The translations under genes were made by a program, and so were the position numbers. Below, piece after piece: positions 13,772 through 22,265 of a stretch of DNA of 48,448 bases. This stretch comes from Candidatus Omnitrophota bacterium. Lineage in GTDB: Bacteria; Omnitrophota; Gorgyraeia; Aquiviventales; Aquiviventaceae. Position 1 is the first letter of the stretch. The number at the start of each line of letters is the position of its first letter. The notes beneath the pieces are model-generated. The model saw only the letters and a list, made by a program, of their open reading frames with translations, was not told the origin of the DNA and ran no database searches. Location of the stretch: assembly GCA_023247255.1 (NCBI GenBank), contig JAHFGV010000012.1, positions 12,778 to 61,225 of the forward strand, in the 5' to 3' direction.

Positions 13772-16702
13772 TTACCGATCTTTCAGATGGTGGGATTCAA
13801 CCGAGAGGAGTTCAAGGAGCTCCTCTCGGTTGAATGTCTTAAGAGAGTCCTGATCCGAAGCAACGAGGCTATTCATGAGTAGCCGTTTACGCTCAATCAT
13901 GCGGTGGATGCGCTCCTCCAAGGTTCCTTTAGTAACGAGCTTGAAGACCTGGACCCCTTGCGACTGACCGATTCGATGCACTCGGTCCGTGGCCTGGTCC
14001 TCACGCGCGGCATTCCACCAGCGGTCGTAATGGATGACAACGGAAGCGGCGGTAAGATCAATCCCCAACCCTCCCGCCAAGAGGCTTGCGAGAAAGACCC
14101 GGCAGGAGGAACGCTCTTGGAACGTGGCGATGATCTGGCGACGGTTGCGGCTTTCCCCGCGCAATTGAATATGCTCCACTTTGATCTGTCGCAGATACTC
14201 AGCGAGGATATCCAGCATTTCCAGGTACTGGCTGAAGACGACGATCTTCGGGTTGCTGGCGAGGGCTTCTTCGATGAGCTCTTGAAACGCGGCGAACTTG
14301 CCTGAGGCAAGCGCTCGAGCGCGCTGGGTTCTGAGCACCAACGCCGGGTGGTCACAGATGCGTTTGAGCCTCATCAGGAGGGCGAAAACGTGAATGTATT
14401 CGATCGGTCGTGACGAATCGCGCAGCCGCTCGATGATTGCTCCGGATCGTTCCAGAGCCGTCCGGTAGAGCAAGGATTGCTGGGGGCTCAGCTCACAGAA
14501 ACGGATGTCTTCAACCTTCGGAGGGAGTTCAGACAATACGTCCGCTTTGCAGCGTCGCAGCTTAAATGGATGCACCAGCCGTTTGAGGTGCCCCAGGACT
14601 CTTGGGTTGGCCTCTTGCACGAGAGGAATCTCAAACCGCTTCCGAAAATCCTTGGCGCTTCCGAGGTAGCCAGGCAGGAGAAAATCAAACACCGACCAGA
14701 GTTCCATCGGGCGGTTTTCCAGAGGTGTGCCGCTCAGAGCCAGGCGATGTCTGGCGCGGAGATTCTTGACGATCCGTGCGATTTTTGTCATGGGGTTTTT
14801 GATCTTCTGCGCTTCATCCACCACCACGTATTCCCACTCAACATCTTCAAAGATAGCCGGTTCACGAGTAAGCATCGTGTAAGTCGTCAACACAATGGGA
14901 GGAAGCTCGCTGCCCGCCAAGGTCTTGGAACGCTGGGCTCCATAAAATCGCAGGCACCGAAGGTCTGGGGCATGGAGACGCAGTTTGTCTTGCCAATGAT
15001 CCAGGACCGTCGTCGGACAGACAACGAGGCTCGGGCGCGGCGATCCATAAGACTTTAGATCGCCGTCGGAACTAGAGCGCCAAGCGGCACTTAAAAGCGC
15101 CATGGCCTGGTGCGTTTTTCCCAAGCCCATCTCATCGGCGAGCAGGCCGTTGAAGCCATTGACGTGAAGGAACCACAGCCACTGGTAACCCGCCTGCTGG
15201 TAGGAACGCAGGGCTGTCATAGAGTTCGCAAGCGCAGGAGCCTGCGGCTGTGGAACAAGGCGGTCAAGCTGCTCACGGAATGCCCTCACCGGCTCGGATT
15301 CATCCAGATGCACGCGTTGCAGATCCCAACTCGCCTTGGCGCGCAGGTACTGTAGGCGGCTCAAGCGTAGACGGCCTTGAGCGTCTGGTTCTTCGCCGCT
15401 AAGATCCTCGAGCAATTCAGAACGGTTCGGAAGCTTAATCCAGTCCTGGCCTTTGCGCAGATAACCTTTGCCTTGCGCTTGCAGTATTTCCTGAAGTGCC
15501 ACCGGATGATGCCCAACCCGGTAGCGGACCTCGCACCAAAACCAATCCGCTCCTCCTACCTCAAGCTTGACGTGGCTCGTGGATGGAGGAGGAAATATCT
15601 TCGTGCTGCGAACAGCCTCCGATGGGTGGAAGACAATCTCATCCCTCAGGCGTTCATAGACAGTCTCAAAGAATTGGAGAATCTCAGCATCATCATACCG
15701 CAGAGGCTTCTCCCCGGAAAAGAACGGACGTAGCCGTCTAGGGATCGGTGCGATTGGATAAAGGCCGTCTTGCCCCAAGACCCAGTCTGAGTTGAGCCGA
15801 TTCTCCTGAAGTTCTTGGAGACTCAAAAGACGCAGCTCTTGCCGGTTGTTTCCAGGAAACTCGTATCGTGGCTCAAGCACAAGATGTCCTTGCGCATCGT
15901 AGTCGGCAACAAGGCTGTGCTCGATAAACCGTCTGCGCAACCGCAAGCTTGCGGCTGCACCTATCCATGTGAAGTCGGATGCGTTTCTAAACTGCGCGAC
16001 GAAGTTGGGGATTTCCTGTCTGGGGATGTGAAACATCGCCTGACGATCGGAGTGCTGAGCACTCAGCGTCACCCGTAAATCCTTATCCTCACTCAGGTGA
16101 ACCTCGGCTTTAAGGGAGATGGCGTTCATGAAATACTCCCCAGCCAAAAGCGGGGCGATGGGTAATCGGAATGTCGGATCGTCCCCTACCCAAGGCGCAT
16201 GGCGAAGGAAGGGACGAAGGCGAATCGTTCGTCCGTCACGCTTAGGTCGTGATTGGCTTCGGCGGCTCGCTAGAGCAGGAACGTAGGGAAGGGAAATTTG
16301 TTTCTCAAAGAATGACGGTCTTTTTGCATCAGCGCGCTTCAGCGGATGAGTTGCTAATGAAGCTTGGGGCACCCCCGGATCCTGTTTAGCAATCCACGCC
16401 AGCAGGACAGCCACCAGATGTTTGCAGATTACTTCCACATCACGCGCAAAGGGGCAAGAACAGCGGCATCGAAGTTCGCCTCCGTGTGTTTCCACGCACT
16501 CCACAGCGTAGGGTCTGACGCGGCTACCCTCAACCGACGCGCTAAGACGCAAGCCTTCACAGCGTAAGTGGATGACACAGCCAGCGCGATGATACGCGGC
16601 ACCCCGTGAGAAGATCGCGGGCTCTGTCCCAACACGCAACAGTTGTCGGTTGACGCTAGCCAATGTTGTGCTTAGAGTGGCTGCAGGAGCTGCCGTCGGC
16701 AT
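13772..16702 (-). CDS. SNF2-family DEAD/DEAH-like helicase with SWIM zinc finger
   Basis: 976 residues. A SWIM zinc-binding motif lies near the start: C81-S-C83 then C93-K-H95. A middle region of about 400 residues is typical of bacterial SNF2 proteins. The ATPase core follows: motif I DEMGLGKT at 523-530, motif II DEAQ at 629-632, LSGTPLENR (motif III), and the C-terminal lobe with VFSQYLEML and QATDRVHRIGQSQG (motif VI). These proteins are DNA translocases that remodel nucleoprotein complexes; the bacterial role is uncertain. The 3' end contains a 16-bp perfect inverted repeat. It is followed by ubiD after 18 bp. Confidence 0.93.
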   Translation of the reverse strand: MPTAAPAATLSTTLASVNRQLLRVGTEPAIFSRGAAYHRAGCVIHLRCEGLRLSASVEGSRVRPYAVECVETHGGELRCRCSCPFARDVEVICKHLVAVLLAWIAKQDPGVPQASLATHPLKRADAKRPSFFEKQISLPYVPALASRRSQSRPKRDGRTIRLRPFLRHAPWVGDDPTFRLPIAPLLAGEYFMNAISLKAEVHLSEDKDLRVTLSAQHSDRQAMFHIPRQEIPNFVAQFRNASDFTWIGAAASLRLRRRFIEHSLVADYDAQGHLVLEPRYEFPGNNRQELRLLSLQELQENRLNSDWVLGQDGLYPIAPIPRRLRPFFSGEKPLRYDDAEILQFFETVYERLRDEIVFHPSEAVRSTKIFPPPSTSHVKLEVGGADWFWCEVRYRVGHHPVALQEILQAQGKGYLRKGQDWIKLPNRSELLEDLSGEEPDAQGRLRLSRLQYLRAKASWDLQRVHLDESEPVRAFREQLDRLVPQPQAPALANSMTALRSYQQAGYQWLWFLHVNGFNGLLADEMGLGKTHQAMALLSAAWRSSSDGDLKSYGSPRPSLVVCPTTVLDHWQDKLRLHAPDLRCLRFYGAQRSKTLAGSELPPIVLTTYTMLTREPAIFEDVEWEYVVVDEAQKIKNPMTKIARIVKNLRARHRLALSGTPLENRPMELWSVFDFLLPGYLGSAKDFRKRFEIPLVQEANPRVLGHLKRLVHPFKLRRCKADVLSELPPKVEDIRFCELSPQQSLLYRTALERSGAIIERLRDSSRPIEYIHVFALLMRLKRICDHPALVLRTQRARALASGKFAAFQELIEEALASNPKIVVFSQYLEMLDILAEYLRQIKVEHIQLRGESRNRRQIIATFQERSSCRVFLASLLAGGLGIDLTAASVVIHYDRWWNAAREDQATDRVHRIGQSQGVQVFKLVTKGTLEERIHRMIERKRLLMNSLVASDQDSLKTFNREELLELLSVESHHLKDR
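13795..13835 (-). repeat. Perfect 16-bp inverted repeat in the helicase 3' end
   Basis: Arms ATTCAACCGAGAGGAG (13795-13810) and its exact complement (13820-13835) enclose a 9-base loop. It lies inside the last 25 codons of the SNF2 gene, 23 bp before the stop, and encodes the segment TFNREELLELLSVES. There is no T-run after it, so a simple intrinsic terminator is unlikely. Confidence 0.85.
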
Positions 16703-16836
16703 CTATCGTGAGGGGAAATCGCCTGCCTATTTGGAGGAAGCATCCGGATGGAGTGAGTAAGACCGTTTGGCATTGTAGCTGGCCGCATAACCGTCGTTAA
16801 CGGGCAACGCGTGAATGTCGCAACAGCGTGAATCTT

Positions 16837-16962
16837 TCATCCCTTCTGCCTCAGCACGTCGGTGCGCCGCTTCCGCTCAGGTCCTTGCGAGAGGACCTGC
16901 AAGTGAGCCATACGGCCATCCGCAGCTACATCAAGGCTCTGGAATTGACCGCTGTTTTGTTT
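16837..16962 (+). pseudogene. Remnant of a DUF4143-type ATPase
   Basis: A 42-codon stretch reads SLLPQHVGAPLPLRSL then REDLQVSHTAIRSYIKALEL, ending in TAVLF. This is the winged-helix part of the DUF4143 domain found at the C-terminus of AAA ATPases of the archaeal-type family. The Walker region and the remaining domain are absent, and the frame runs on into antisense ubiX sequence. It is a gene fragment, not a functional gene. The rest of the gap 16703-16965 shows nothing else recognisable. Confidence 0.6.
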
Positions 16963-16965
16963 CAA

Positions 16966-17517
16966 TCATTCCAACGCTTCGGGCTTCCAGACAAACGCCG
17001 TTTCAAATCCGAGAAGACTGAGCAGTTTTCCCGTGAACTGCTCGACCATTTCTTCGATGGTTTGGGGACGATGATAGAACGGTGGTGAGATCGGCACGAC
17101 GATGGCTCCGGCCTGGGAGAGTTTGTAGGCTTGTTCCAGGCTGATGGTCGAAAGTGGCGTCTCGCGCAGGCCGATGATGAGTTTGCGGCGTTCCTTCAGC
17201 GCAACCTGGGCAGCGCGGGTGAGCAGTGTATCCCCTAGTCCACAGGCGAGTTTTGCCATCGTCGAGATCGAGCAGGGTAGAATCACAAGCGCGTCGAATG
17301 GGCTTGATCCAGAGGCAAAGCAAGCCGAGAGATCCTCGTCGGAAAAGCTGCGTTTGACGTGTTCCGCAAGATGATGTTCCGTCAGCCCGGTTTCCTCCTT
17401 GAGAACGTACCGACCCCATTTCGTCAGGATTAAGAATTTCTCCGCCGGACACCGTCGGAGGAAGTCGACGCCGAAAATAGCACCCGAAGCGCCTGTGATC
17501 CCGATGATAACGCGCAT
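16966..17517 (-). CDS. ubiX: UbiX family flavin prenyltransferase
   Basis: 183 residues. It transfers a dimethylallyl group to FMN to make the cofactor of UbiD. The N-terminal IIGITGASGAIFGVDFL is the flavin-phosphate-binding signature; VILPCSISTMAKLACGLGD and the C-terminal LRETPLSTISLEQ and PISPPFYHRP are all characteristic. The start ATG 17517 has a good ribosome site (GAGGAG, 6-base spacer). A terminator-like hairpin lies 23-54 bp upstream of the start. Its natural partner ubiD is two genes downstream on the same strand. Confidence 0.94.
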   Translation of the reverse strand: MRVIIGITGASGAIFGVDFLRRCPAEKFLILTKWGRYVLKEETGLTEHHLAEHVKRSFSDEDLSACFASGSSPFDALVILPCSISTMAKLACGLGDTLLTRAAQVALKERRKLIIGLRETPLSTISLEQAYKLSQAGAIVVPISPPFYHRPQTIEEMVEQFTGKLLSLLGFETAFVWKPEALE

Positions 17518-17539
17518 AGAAATCTCCTCTGTTATACCT

Positions 17540-17571
17540 CCTAAAAAACGGCGAGTCAGCCGTTTTTTAGG
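17540..17571. terminator. Terminator-like hairpin in the ubiX leader
   Basis: CCTAAAAAACGGC, a 6-base loop GAGTCA, and the exact complement GCCGTTTTTTAGG. The short GC stem flanked by A6 and T6 is the classic shape of a bidirectional intrinsic terminator. It sits just upstream of the ubiX ribosome site, so it could end an upstream transcript or act as an attenuator for ubiX. Confidence 0.7.
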
Positions 17572-17599
17572 ACTGGAACTTCCGCAGGCCTTTGGCCAT

Positions 17600-17636
17600 G
17601 TTGCACAAGTGTATCATTTAGGACGGTTTGTGCAAC
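17600..17636. repeat. Short inverted repeat GTTGCACAA...TTGTGCAAC
   Basis: Nine-base perfect arms at 17600-17608 and 17628-17636 with a 19-base spacer. It lies in gene-free DNA between ubiX and the lipoprotein gene. It might be an operator or an element relic; nothing further supports either. The rest of 17637-17681 and 17777-17943 holds no recognisable feature. Confidence 0.5.
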
Positions 17637-17681
17637 GCTTACTTTAGCGATGGTGCAGGGTTTAGTCATAGCCGTCATCCA

Positions 17682-17776
17682 AGAATTATCTAACGCGACA
17701 AGACTAGAGGATAATTCGTTTGTATCATACGATAAGACATCCTGTTGTGTACAATACAAACACAAACGCACTCAAT
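17682..17776 (+). repeat. Dispersed repeat family 2, partial copy
   Basis: GAATTATCTAACGCG through GGATAATTCGTTTGTATC, ATACGATAAGACATCC and ACAAACGCACTCAA match family 2. The right-hand complementary arm found in the copy at 25010-25129 is missing, so this copy is truncated. Confidence 0.72.
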
Positions 17777-17943
17777 CAACGCCTCGCCGCCGGATAGCAT
17801 CAGGACGATGATCACTCCCGTCAGATATTCCTTCAGCGGGACATTGAAGCCGTAGCAACGAAATTTATGGTATGATGGAAACTCGTTTCATTTGCACGGG
17901 CTTTTGCCATCGGGTAGCGGGAAGGTTCCTTGCATCCATCCTC

Positions 17944-18273
17944 ATGAAGAAAAGCAAGCTTGCAGCCATTACGTGCACCGGGATGATCATCCTGTCCGGC
18001 TGCGGGCTGACGAGCCAACAACGACAGACCGTCTCTCAATTTGCCAACGCCTGCGCATACATGGGACAATTCGTCGCTGCTGAGCTGCCTTCCCTGCGTC
18101 AAGCCACCATAGACCTCGATACATTCAGCGCCGCCCTTGGCGGTCCCACATCCGTCCTCACAAACCTCGATGAAGCCTTTGACCCTGAGGACGTTTCGGA
18201 TCGAGTCGCCGCAGCCCAGGCTTTGGCTAGCTATGGAGAACTGCTGCACGCACTCGTAGCTAAACTGGCATAA
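17944..18273 (+). CDS. Small lipoprotein upstream of a patatin-like lipase
   Basis: 109 residues from ATG 17944. MKKSKLAAITCTGMIILSGC is a textbook lipoprotein signal with lipobox LSGC, so the mature protein starts at Cys20. The mature part is alpha-helical and polar (QRQTVSQFANACAYMGQF, RVAAAQALASYGELLHAL) with no known domain. An earlier ATG at 17872 would bury the signal and is less likely. The stop is 6 bp before the patatin gene, so the two are almost certainly co-transcribed. Function unknown. Confidence 0.78.
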   Translation: MKKSKLAAITCTGMIILSGCGLTSQQRQTVSQFANACAYMGQFVAAELPSLRQATIDLDTFSAALGGPTSVLTNLDEAFDPEDVSDRVAAAQALASYGELLHALVAKLA

Positions 18274-18279
18274 GAACCC

Positions 18280-19317
18280 ATGCCCCGAGCGCCCAAGAAA
18301 CTCACACGCATCCTCTCGATCGATGGGGGCGGAATCCGCGGGATCTTGCCTGGACAGATTCTCGTCGATCTCGAACAGATCCTCCAGGCCAAGACGCAAG
18401 ACCCCAGCGCCCGCATCGCCGATTACTTTGACCTGTTTGCCGGAACCAGCACGGGTGGCATCCTCATGTGCCTTTATTTGTGTCCGGAAAATCCCCGATC
18501 GTCCCGGCCGCGCTATTCAGCCAAGCAGGCGGTGGACCTTTACCTCGAACGCGGGGATGAGATCTTTAACGTCTCCGTCTGGCAACGCATCCGTTCCGGT
18601 GGTGGGTTGACGGATGAAAAGTTTGACGCGGATGAGTTGGAACGGGCCTTGCGGGATTTTATGGGAAGTACGCGGTTGAGTCAGCTTCTCAAGCCTTGTT
18701 TGATCGCAGCTTACAACATCGAACAGCGCTACCCCCATTTCTTCACCCAGCATGATGCCGTTAAAAAACCCTCTTACGACTTTTACCTTCGGGACGTCGC
18801 GCGCGCCACATCCGCCGCCCCGACCTACTTCGAGGCAGCCCGCGTCAGTTCCATGACCCAAACCGCCTACGCGCTCGTCGATGGAGGACTCTTCGCCAAC
18901 AACCCTGCCCTGTGCGCCTACGCCGAAGCCCAGACGATGCGTTTCCCCAAACGCAGCAGCCATCCGACGGTAAAAGACATGGTCGTCTTATCCCTGGGCA
19001 CCGGTGAGATCAAAAAATCCTATCCCTATTCATCGGCGAAAAACTGGGGATTGGTGGAATGGGTTCGCCCGGTCATTGACATTCTCATGACCGCAAACTC
19101 GGACACGGTCAGTTACGAATTGAAGCAGATGTTCGAGTCGGTGGAAAGACCGGATCAGTTTCTGCGGATCGACCCTTCGCTAGGCAATGCCAGCCCGGAC
19201 ATGGACAATGCCTCAGCCCAAAACCTCAAGGCCCTCCAAGAAGCCGGTGAGCGTTCAGCCGCTGAGCACCGTAAGGAGCTGGAAGCCCTCGCCGAACTTT
19301 TGATCCGTAACGCCTGA
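18280..19317 (+). CDS. Patatin-like phospholipase
   Basis: 345 residues. A cytoplasmic-type patatin fold: the oxyanion-hole motif DGGGIRG at 15-21, nucleophile elbow GTSTG at 55-59 with Ser57, and catalytic Asp201 in VDGGLFANNPAL. These give the Ser-Asp dyad that cleaves acyl esters of phospholipids. The overall length and the block YFDLFAGTSTGG resemble CapV-type and plant patatins. No nucleotide cyclase of the CD-NTase type is adjacent, so a CBASS role is not supported. The gene follows the lipoprotein with a 6-bp gap and converges on msrA, 3 bp from its stop. Confidence 0.92.
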   Translation: MPRAPKKLTRILSIDGGGIRGILPGQILVDLEQILQAKTQDPSARIADYFDLFAGTSTGGILMCLYLCPENPRSSRPRYSAKQAVDLYLERGDEIFNVSVWQRIRSGGGLTDEKFDADELERALRDFMGSTRLSQLLKPCLIAAYNIEQRYPHFFTQHDAVKKPSYDFYLRDVARATSAAPTYFEAARVSSMTQTAYALVDGGLFANNPALCAYAEAQTMRFPKRSSHPTVKDMVVLSLGTGEIKKSYPYSSAKNWGLVEWVRPVIDILMTANSDTVSYELKQMFESVERPDQFLRIDPSLGNASPDMDNASAQNLKALQEAGERSAAEHRKELEALAELLIRNA

Positions 19318-19320
19318 GCG

Positions 19321-19950
19321 TTACTGCCCCCAAACCCTGTTGATGTAATCCTCACGTCCGGACCCTTTGCGATAGAGCTTGTAGCGCAACGGGTTCTTTT
19401 TGTGATAGTTCTGGTGGTAATCCTCGGCCTGATAAAAAACACCGACGAGAACTATTTCCGTTACAATCGGCCGATGGACTTTTCCGGAACGCTCCAGATC
19501 TTCCTTCGATTTTAAAGCCAGCCGTCTTTGTTCCTCATCGTGGTAGAAAATCACCGTCCGATACTGGCTGCCCACATCGGTAAACTGTTGATTCGGAGTC
19601 GTTGGATCCACGTTACGCCAAAAAACATCCAGCAGACTCGCATAGCTGACTTTCGAAGGATCGTAGGTGATCTCAACCGCCTCCGCATGGCCAGTCGTTC
19701 CCAAGCTGACCTCTTCATACGTCGGATCCGCTTTCGTGCCGCCGGTATAGCCTGCCCTCACCGAGACGACCCCTTCCAATTGTTCAAAGGGAGCTTCCAT
19801 GCACCAGAAGCATCCACCCGCAAACGTCGCTTTCTTCAATGTCTCAACCGCGGTCGGATCCCTATCTGCATCTGTTTCAGCCATCACCCATCCTCCTGGA
19901 CTGACGATGAGAAAACCAACAAGCCCTCCGATCAGCAGCTGTGTACGCAT
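19321..19950 (-). CDS. msrA: Peptide methionine-S-sulfoxide reductase, exported form
   Basis: 209 residues from ATG 19950. MsrA reduces the S-epimer of methionine sulfoxide. The active-site motif GGCFWCMEAPFE is present, followed by GYTGG, GHAEAVEITYDP and YHQNYHKKNPLRYKLY. An N-terminal hydrophobic signal (LLIGGLVGFLIVSPGGWVMA) indicates export to the periplasm. The start is preceded by AAGG at short spacing; a longer start at 19983 adds only a basic extension. It may repair envelope proteins, but no dedicated partner is adjacent. The stop faces the patatin gene. Confidence 0.93.
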   Translation of the reverse strand: MRTQLLIGGLVGFLIVSPGGWVMAETDADRDPTAVETLKKATFAGGCFWCMEAPFEQLEGVVSVRAGYTGGTKADPTYEEVSLGTTGHAEAVEITYDPSKVSYASLLDVFWRNVDPTTPNQQFTDVGSQYRTVIFYHDEEQRRLALKSKEDLERSGKVHRPIVTEIVLVGVFYQAEDYHQNYHKKNPLRYKLYRKGSGREDYINRVWGQ

Positions 19951-20035
19951 CGGCCTTCTAAGAGTGCGTCGAGTGCGTCCCACAATTGAAGCCTCGACCC
20001 CTCACCGTCCCTCTCCCCTTCCAGGGGGTAATTGT

Positions 20036-20549
20036 TTAGCTCTGTGAGACCACGACGGGATTCAGATCGCCATGCCGATGGCGCAGATAGGTAGTCCTCA
20101 GCATCTCCCCGATGGCGCGGCCTTGCAGCGTCAGGGTCTGCAGGAGACTCATGATATCGGCATGGGTCGCGGCCACCATCGGGGAGCGACTCTGATACGA
20201 GCGATGGCGAATAATGACGTGGGGTCGGATCGCCCGTTCGGCCGGGCTGTTGTCCATCGGCACGCCCGGCACCTTCAGGCAAGTCAAGAGCTGATGGTGA
20301 TGCTTCAGAACACGGCCAGGTGGGTCGTTGCAGGGTCTTGTGGTGATAGGGCCTCGTGCCCAGCTGAACAGGCGTGTTTCCAGCCGCTGCTTGCACCGCT
20401 GCACACGTAGAGGCGCAAGCGCCCCACGCTGGCGCACCAGGCGTCGCGCATCGAGGAAGACCCGGCGCATGCGACGAGCAGTAGCAGCGATGCCACTTAA
20501 AACACGTAACCTCGACGCGGGCGGGAATCACGTCCTCTTGGAGGTGCAT
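20036..20549 (-). pseudogene. IS66-family transposase remnant
   Basis: Two pieces in different frames. Upstream, MHLQEDVIPARVEVTCFKWH (20546 downward) matches the zinc-binding part of IS66 TnpC transposases. Downstream, VPMDNSPAERAIRPHVIIRH and MSLLQTLTLQGRAIGEML (from within 20470-20036) match the C-terminal DDE region. The central catalytic section is deleted and the frame shifts. It occupies the place where leuD would normally follow leuC. The flanks 20550-20769 contain no recognisable gene. Confidence 0.72.
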
Positions 20550-20769
20550 CGTCACGGCGACGGATGAGCCCAGCGGCCCGTGACACTCTTCGCTTTCTCC
20601 GGGACTCAGCGATACGGTATAACGAATCGACATTGCATACAAGCGAAATCTGCTCAGGGAGCTAAACAGATACACAAAATCTTTCCTTCCATGCCCGCAC
20701 CCCAATAAAAAGAGACGGCTCCGGAAAGTTTTTATAATCAATTGCTATAAAATAAGTTATGTAATACGT

Positions 20770-22173
20770 CTACAATGGCCAGGTGCGAATGTCGACGAAA
20801 TGGCCGGCGATGGCGGCGGCGGCGGCCATTTGAGGGCTCAGGAGATGGGTGCGTCCACCTTTTCCTTGACGGCCTTCAAAATTACGATTCGACGTTGAAG
20901 CGCACCGCTGGCCCGGTTGCAGTTGATCCGGATTCATTCCCAGGCACATGCTGCAACCCGATTGACGCCACTCGCAGCCGGCGTCTTTGAAAATACGGTC
21001 CAACCCTTCGGCCTCAGCCTGTCGGCGCACTTGTTGGGATCCTGGCACGATCAGTGTTCGGACGTGGGCGGCGACCTTGCGTCCTTGAAATATCTGCGAG
21101 GCTAAGCGTAAATCCTCGATCCGTGCATTCGTGCAACTGCCGATGAAAACAACGTCAATGGGAATCTTGGTGATCGGTGTGCCCGGTTTCAGGTCCATGT
21201 AGGAAAGCGCTTGTTCCACGTCGCTTTTGCTGTAGCCGGAAACGCTCTCGGGTTGCGGCACTTCGCCTGTGACATCGACGACCATCCCTGGGTTAGTACC
21301 CCAAGTGACCTGCGGGGCAATCTGCGACGCATCGATGGTAATCGAGCGGTCATAGGTGGCATCAGGGTCTGTTGCCAGTGTGCGCCAGAAAGTTACCGCA
21401 CGGTCAAACGCCGCTTCTTTCGGGGCAAATACCCGTCGAGGATCCGCCAAGTATTCGAACGTAACATCATCTGGAGCAATCATCCCAGCACGCCCGCCCG
21501 CTTCGATGCTCATGTTGCAAATCGTCATGCGCGCTTCCATCGATAAGGGCCGAACAGCCTCACCGCAATATTCCAGGATGAAGCCAGTCCCACCTGCCGT
21601 TCCGATCGTTCCAATGAGTTTCAGGATCATGTCCTTCGCAGTGACGCCTGATGAAAGCCGACCGGCAAATTCAATCTTGTAAGTTTGGGGACGTTGTTGA
21701 CTCAGGCACTGCGTCGTTAAGACATGCTCGACCTCAGACGTCCCGATGCCAAAGGCCAGCGCCCCAAAAGCCCCGTGTGTTGAGGTGTGCGAATCGCCAC
21801 AGACAATCGTCGTTCCAGGCAAAGTCAACCCCAGCTCAGGTCCAATGATGTGGACGATTCCCTGACGCTCGCTTTTGAGGTCATAGAGAGTAATACCGAA
21901 CTCGGCGCAGTTTTCCGTCAGCGCCTCAATCTGTGCGCGGGAAATTGCATCGGGGATGACGCTGCGATCATCCGTCGGGACGTTATGATCCATCGTGGCG
22001 ATCGTCAACTCCGGACGTCGGACCTGGCGGTGAGACAAGCGCAGGGCCTCAAAAGCCTGAGGGCTCGTCACCTCATGAATCAAGTGACGGTCGATGTAGA
22101 CCAGACACGTCCCATCCGCAAGCGCGGTTACCACGTGCCGATCCCAGATTTTTTCAAATAAAGTCTTTCCCAT
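20770..22173 (-). CDS. leuC: 3-isopropylmalate dehydratase large subunit
   Basis: 467 residues, the full length for LeuC. It carries the [4Fe-4S] cluster of the leucine-pathway isomerase: Cys in [17 protein letters not shown] and the pair in [12 protein letters not shown]. Other signatures are [21 protein letters not shown] and [17 protein letters not shown]. The enzyme needs LeuD as partner; leuD is not next to it here, where an IS66 remnant lies instead. A strong promoter (TTGACC-17-TATACT) has its -10 only 9 bases before the ATG, so the transcript is predicted to be leaderless and there is no ribosome site. Confidence 0.95.
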   Translation of the reverse strand: MGKTLFEKIWDRHVVTALADGTCLVYIDRHLIHEVTSPQAFEALRLSHRQVRRPELTIATMDHNVPTDDRSVIPDAISRAQIEALTENCAEFGITLYDLKSERQGIVHIIGPELGLTLPGTTIVCGDSHTSTHGAFGALAFGIGTSEVEHVLTTQCLSQQRPQTYKIEFAGRLSSGVTAKDMILKLIGTIGTAGGTGFILEYCGEAVRPLSMEARMTICNMSIEAGGRAGMIAPDDVTFEYLADPRRVFAPKEAAFDRAVTFWRTLATDPDATYDRSITIDASQIAPQVTWGTNPGMVVDVTGEVPQPESVSGYSKSDVEQALSYMDLKPGTPITKIPIDVVFIGSCTNARIEDLRLASQIFQGRKVAAHVRTLIVPGSQQVRRQAEAEGLDRIFKDAGCEWRQSGCSMCLGMNPDQLQPGQRCASTSNRNFEGRQGKGGRTHLLSPQMAAAAAIAGHFVDIRTWPL

Positions 22174-22182
22174 AACAGCGTC

Positions 22183-22211
22183 AGTATATCGATCGTTTTA
22201 TCGTCGGTCAA
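22183..22211 (-). promoter_or_regulatory. leuC promoter, sigma70-type
   Basis: TTGACC at 22211-22206 and TATACT at 22188-22183 with a 17-base spacer. The predicted start of transcription (about 22176) is 2-4 bases from the leuC ATG at 22173. Confidence 0.7.
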
Positions 22212-22228
22212 GGAAGCTGTTTTTCCGT

Positions 22229-22257
22229 TTGATGGCCATGCGTTTGTCTGTTACGAT
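22229..22257 (+). promoter_or_regulatory. Promoter of the PA0069-type radical SAM gene
   Basis: TTGATG at 22229-22234 and TACGAT at 22252-22257, spacer 17. The ATG at 22266 lies 8 bases after the -10, so the transcript would begin at or just before the start codon. It diverges from the leuC promoter. Confidence 0.55.
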
Positions 22258-22265
22258 GACTCATC

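Noticed and set aside
16828-17088. Intact plus-strand gene for a DUF4143 ATPase
   Set aside because: Only about 42 residues match; the rest of the frame is antisense to ubiX and has no ATPase motif.
18280-19317. CapV-like patatin suggesting a CBASS anti-phage system
   Set aside because: No CD-NTase or Cap2/Cap3-type gene is adjacent; the neighbours are a lipoprotein and msrA. A patatin fold alone does not show CBASS.
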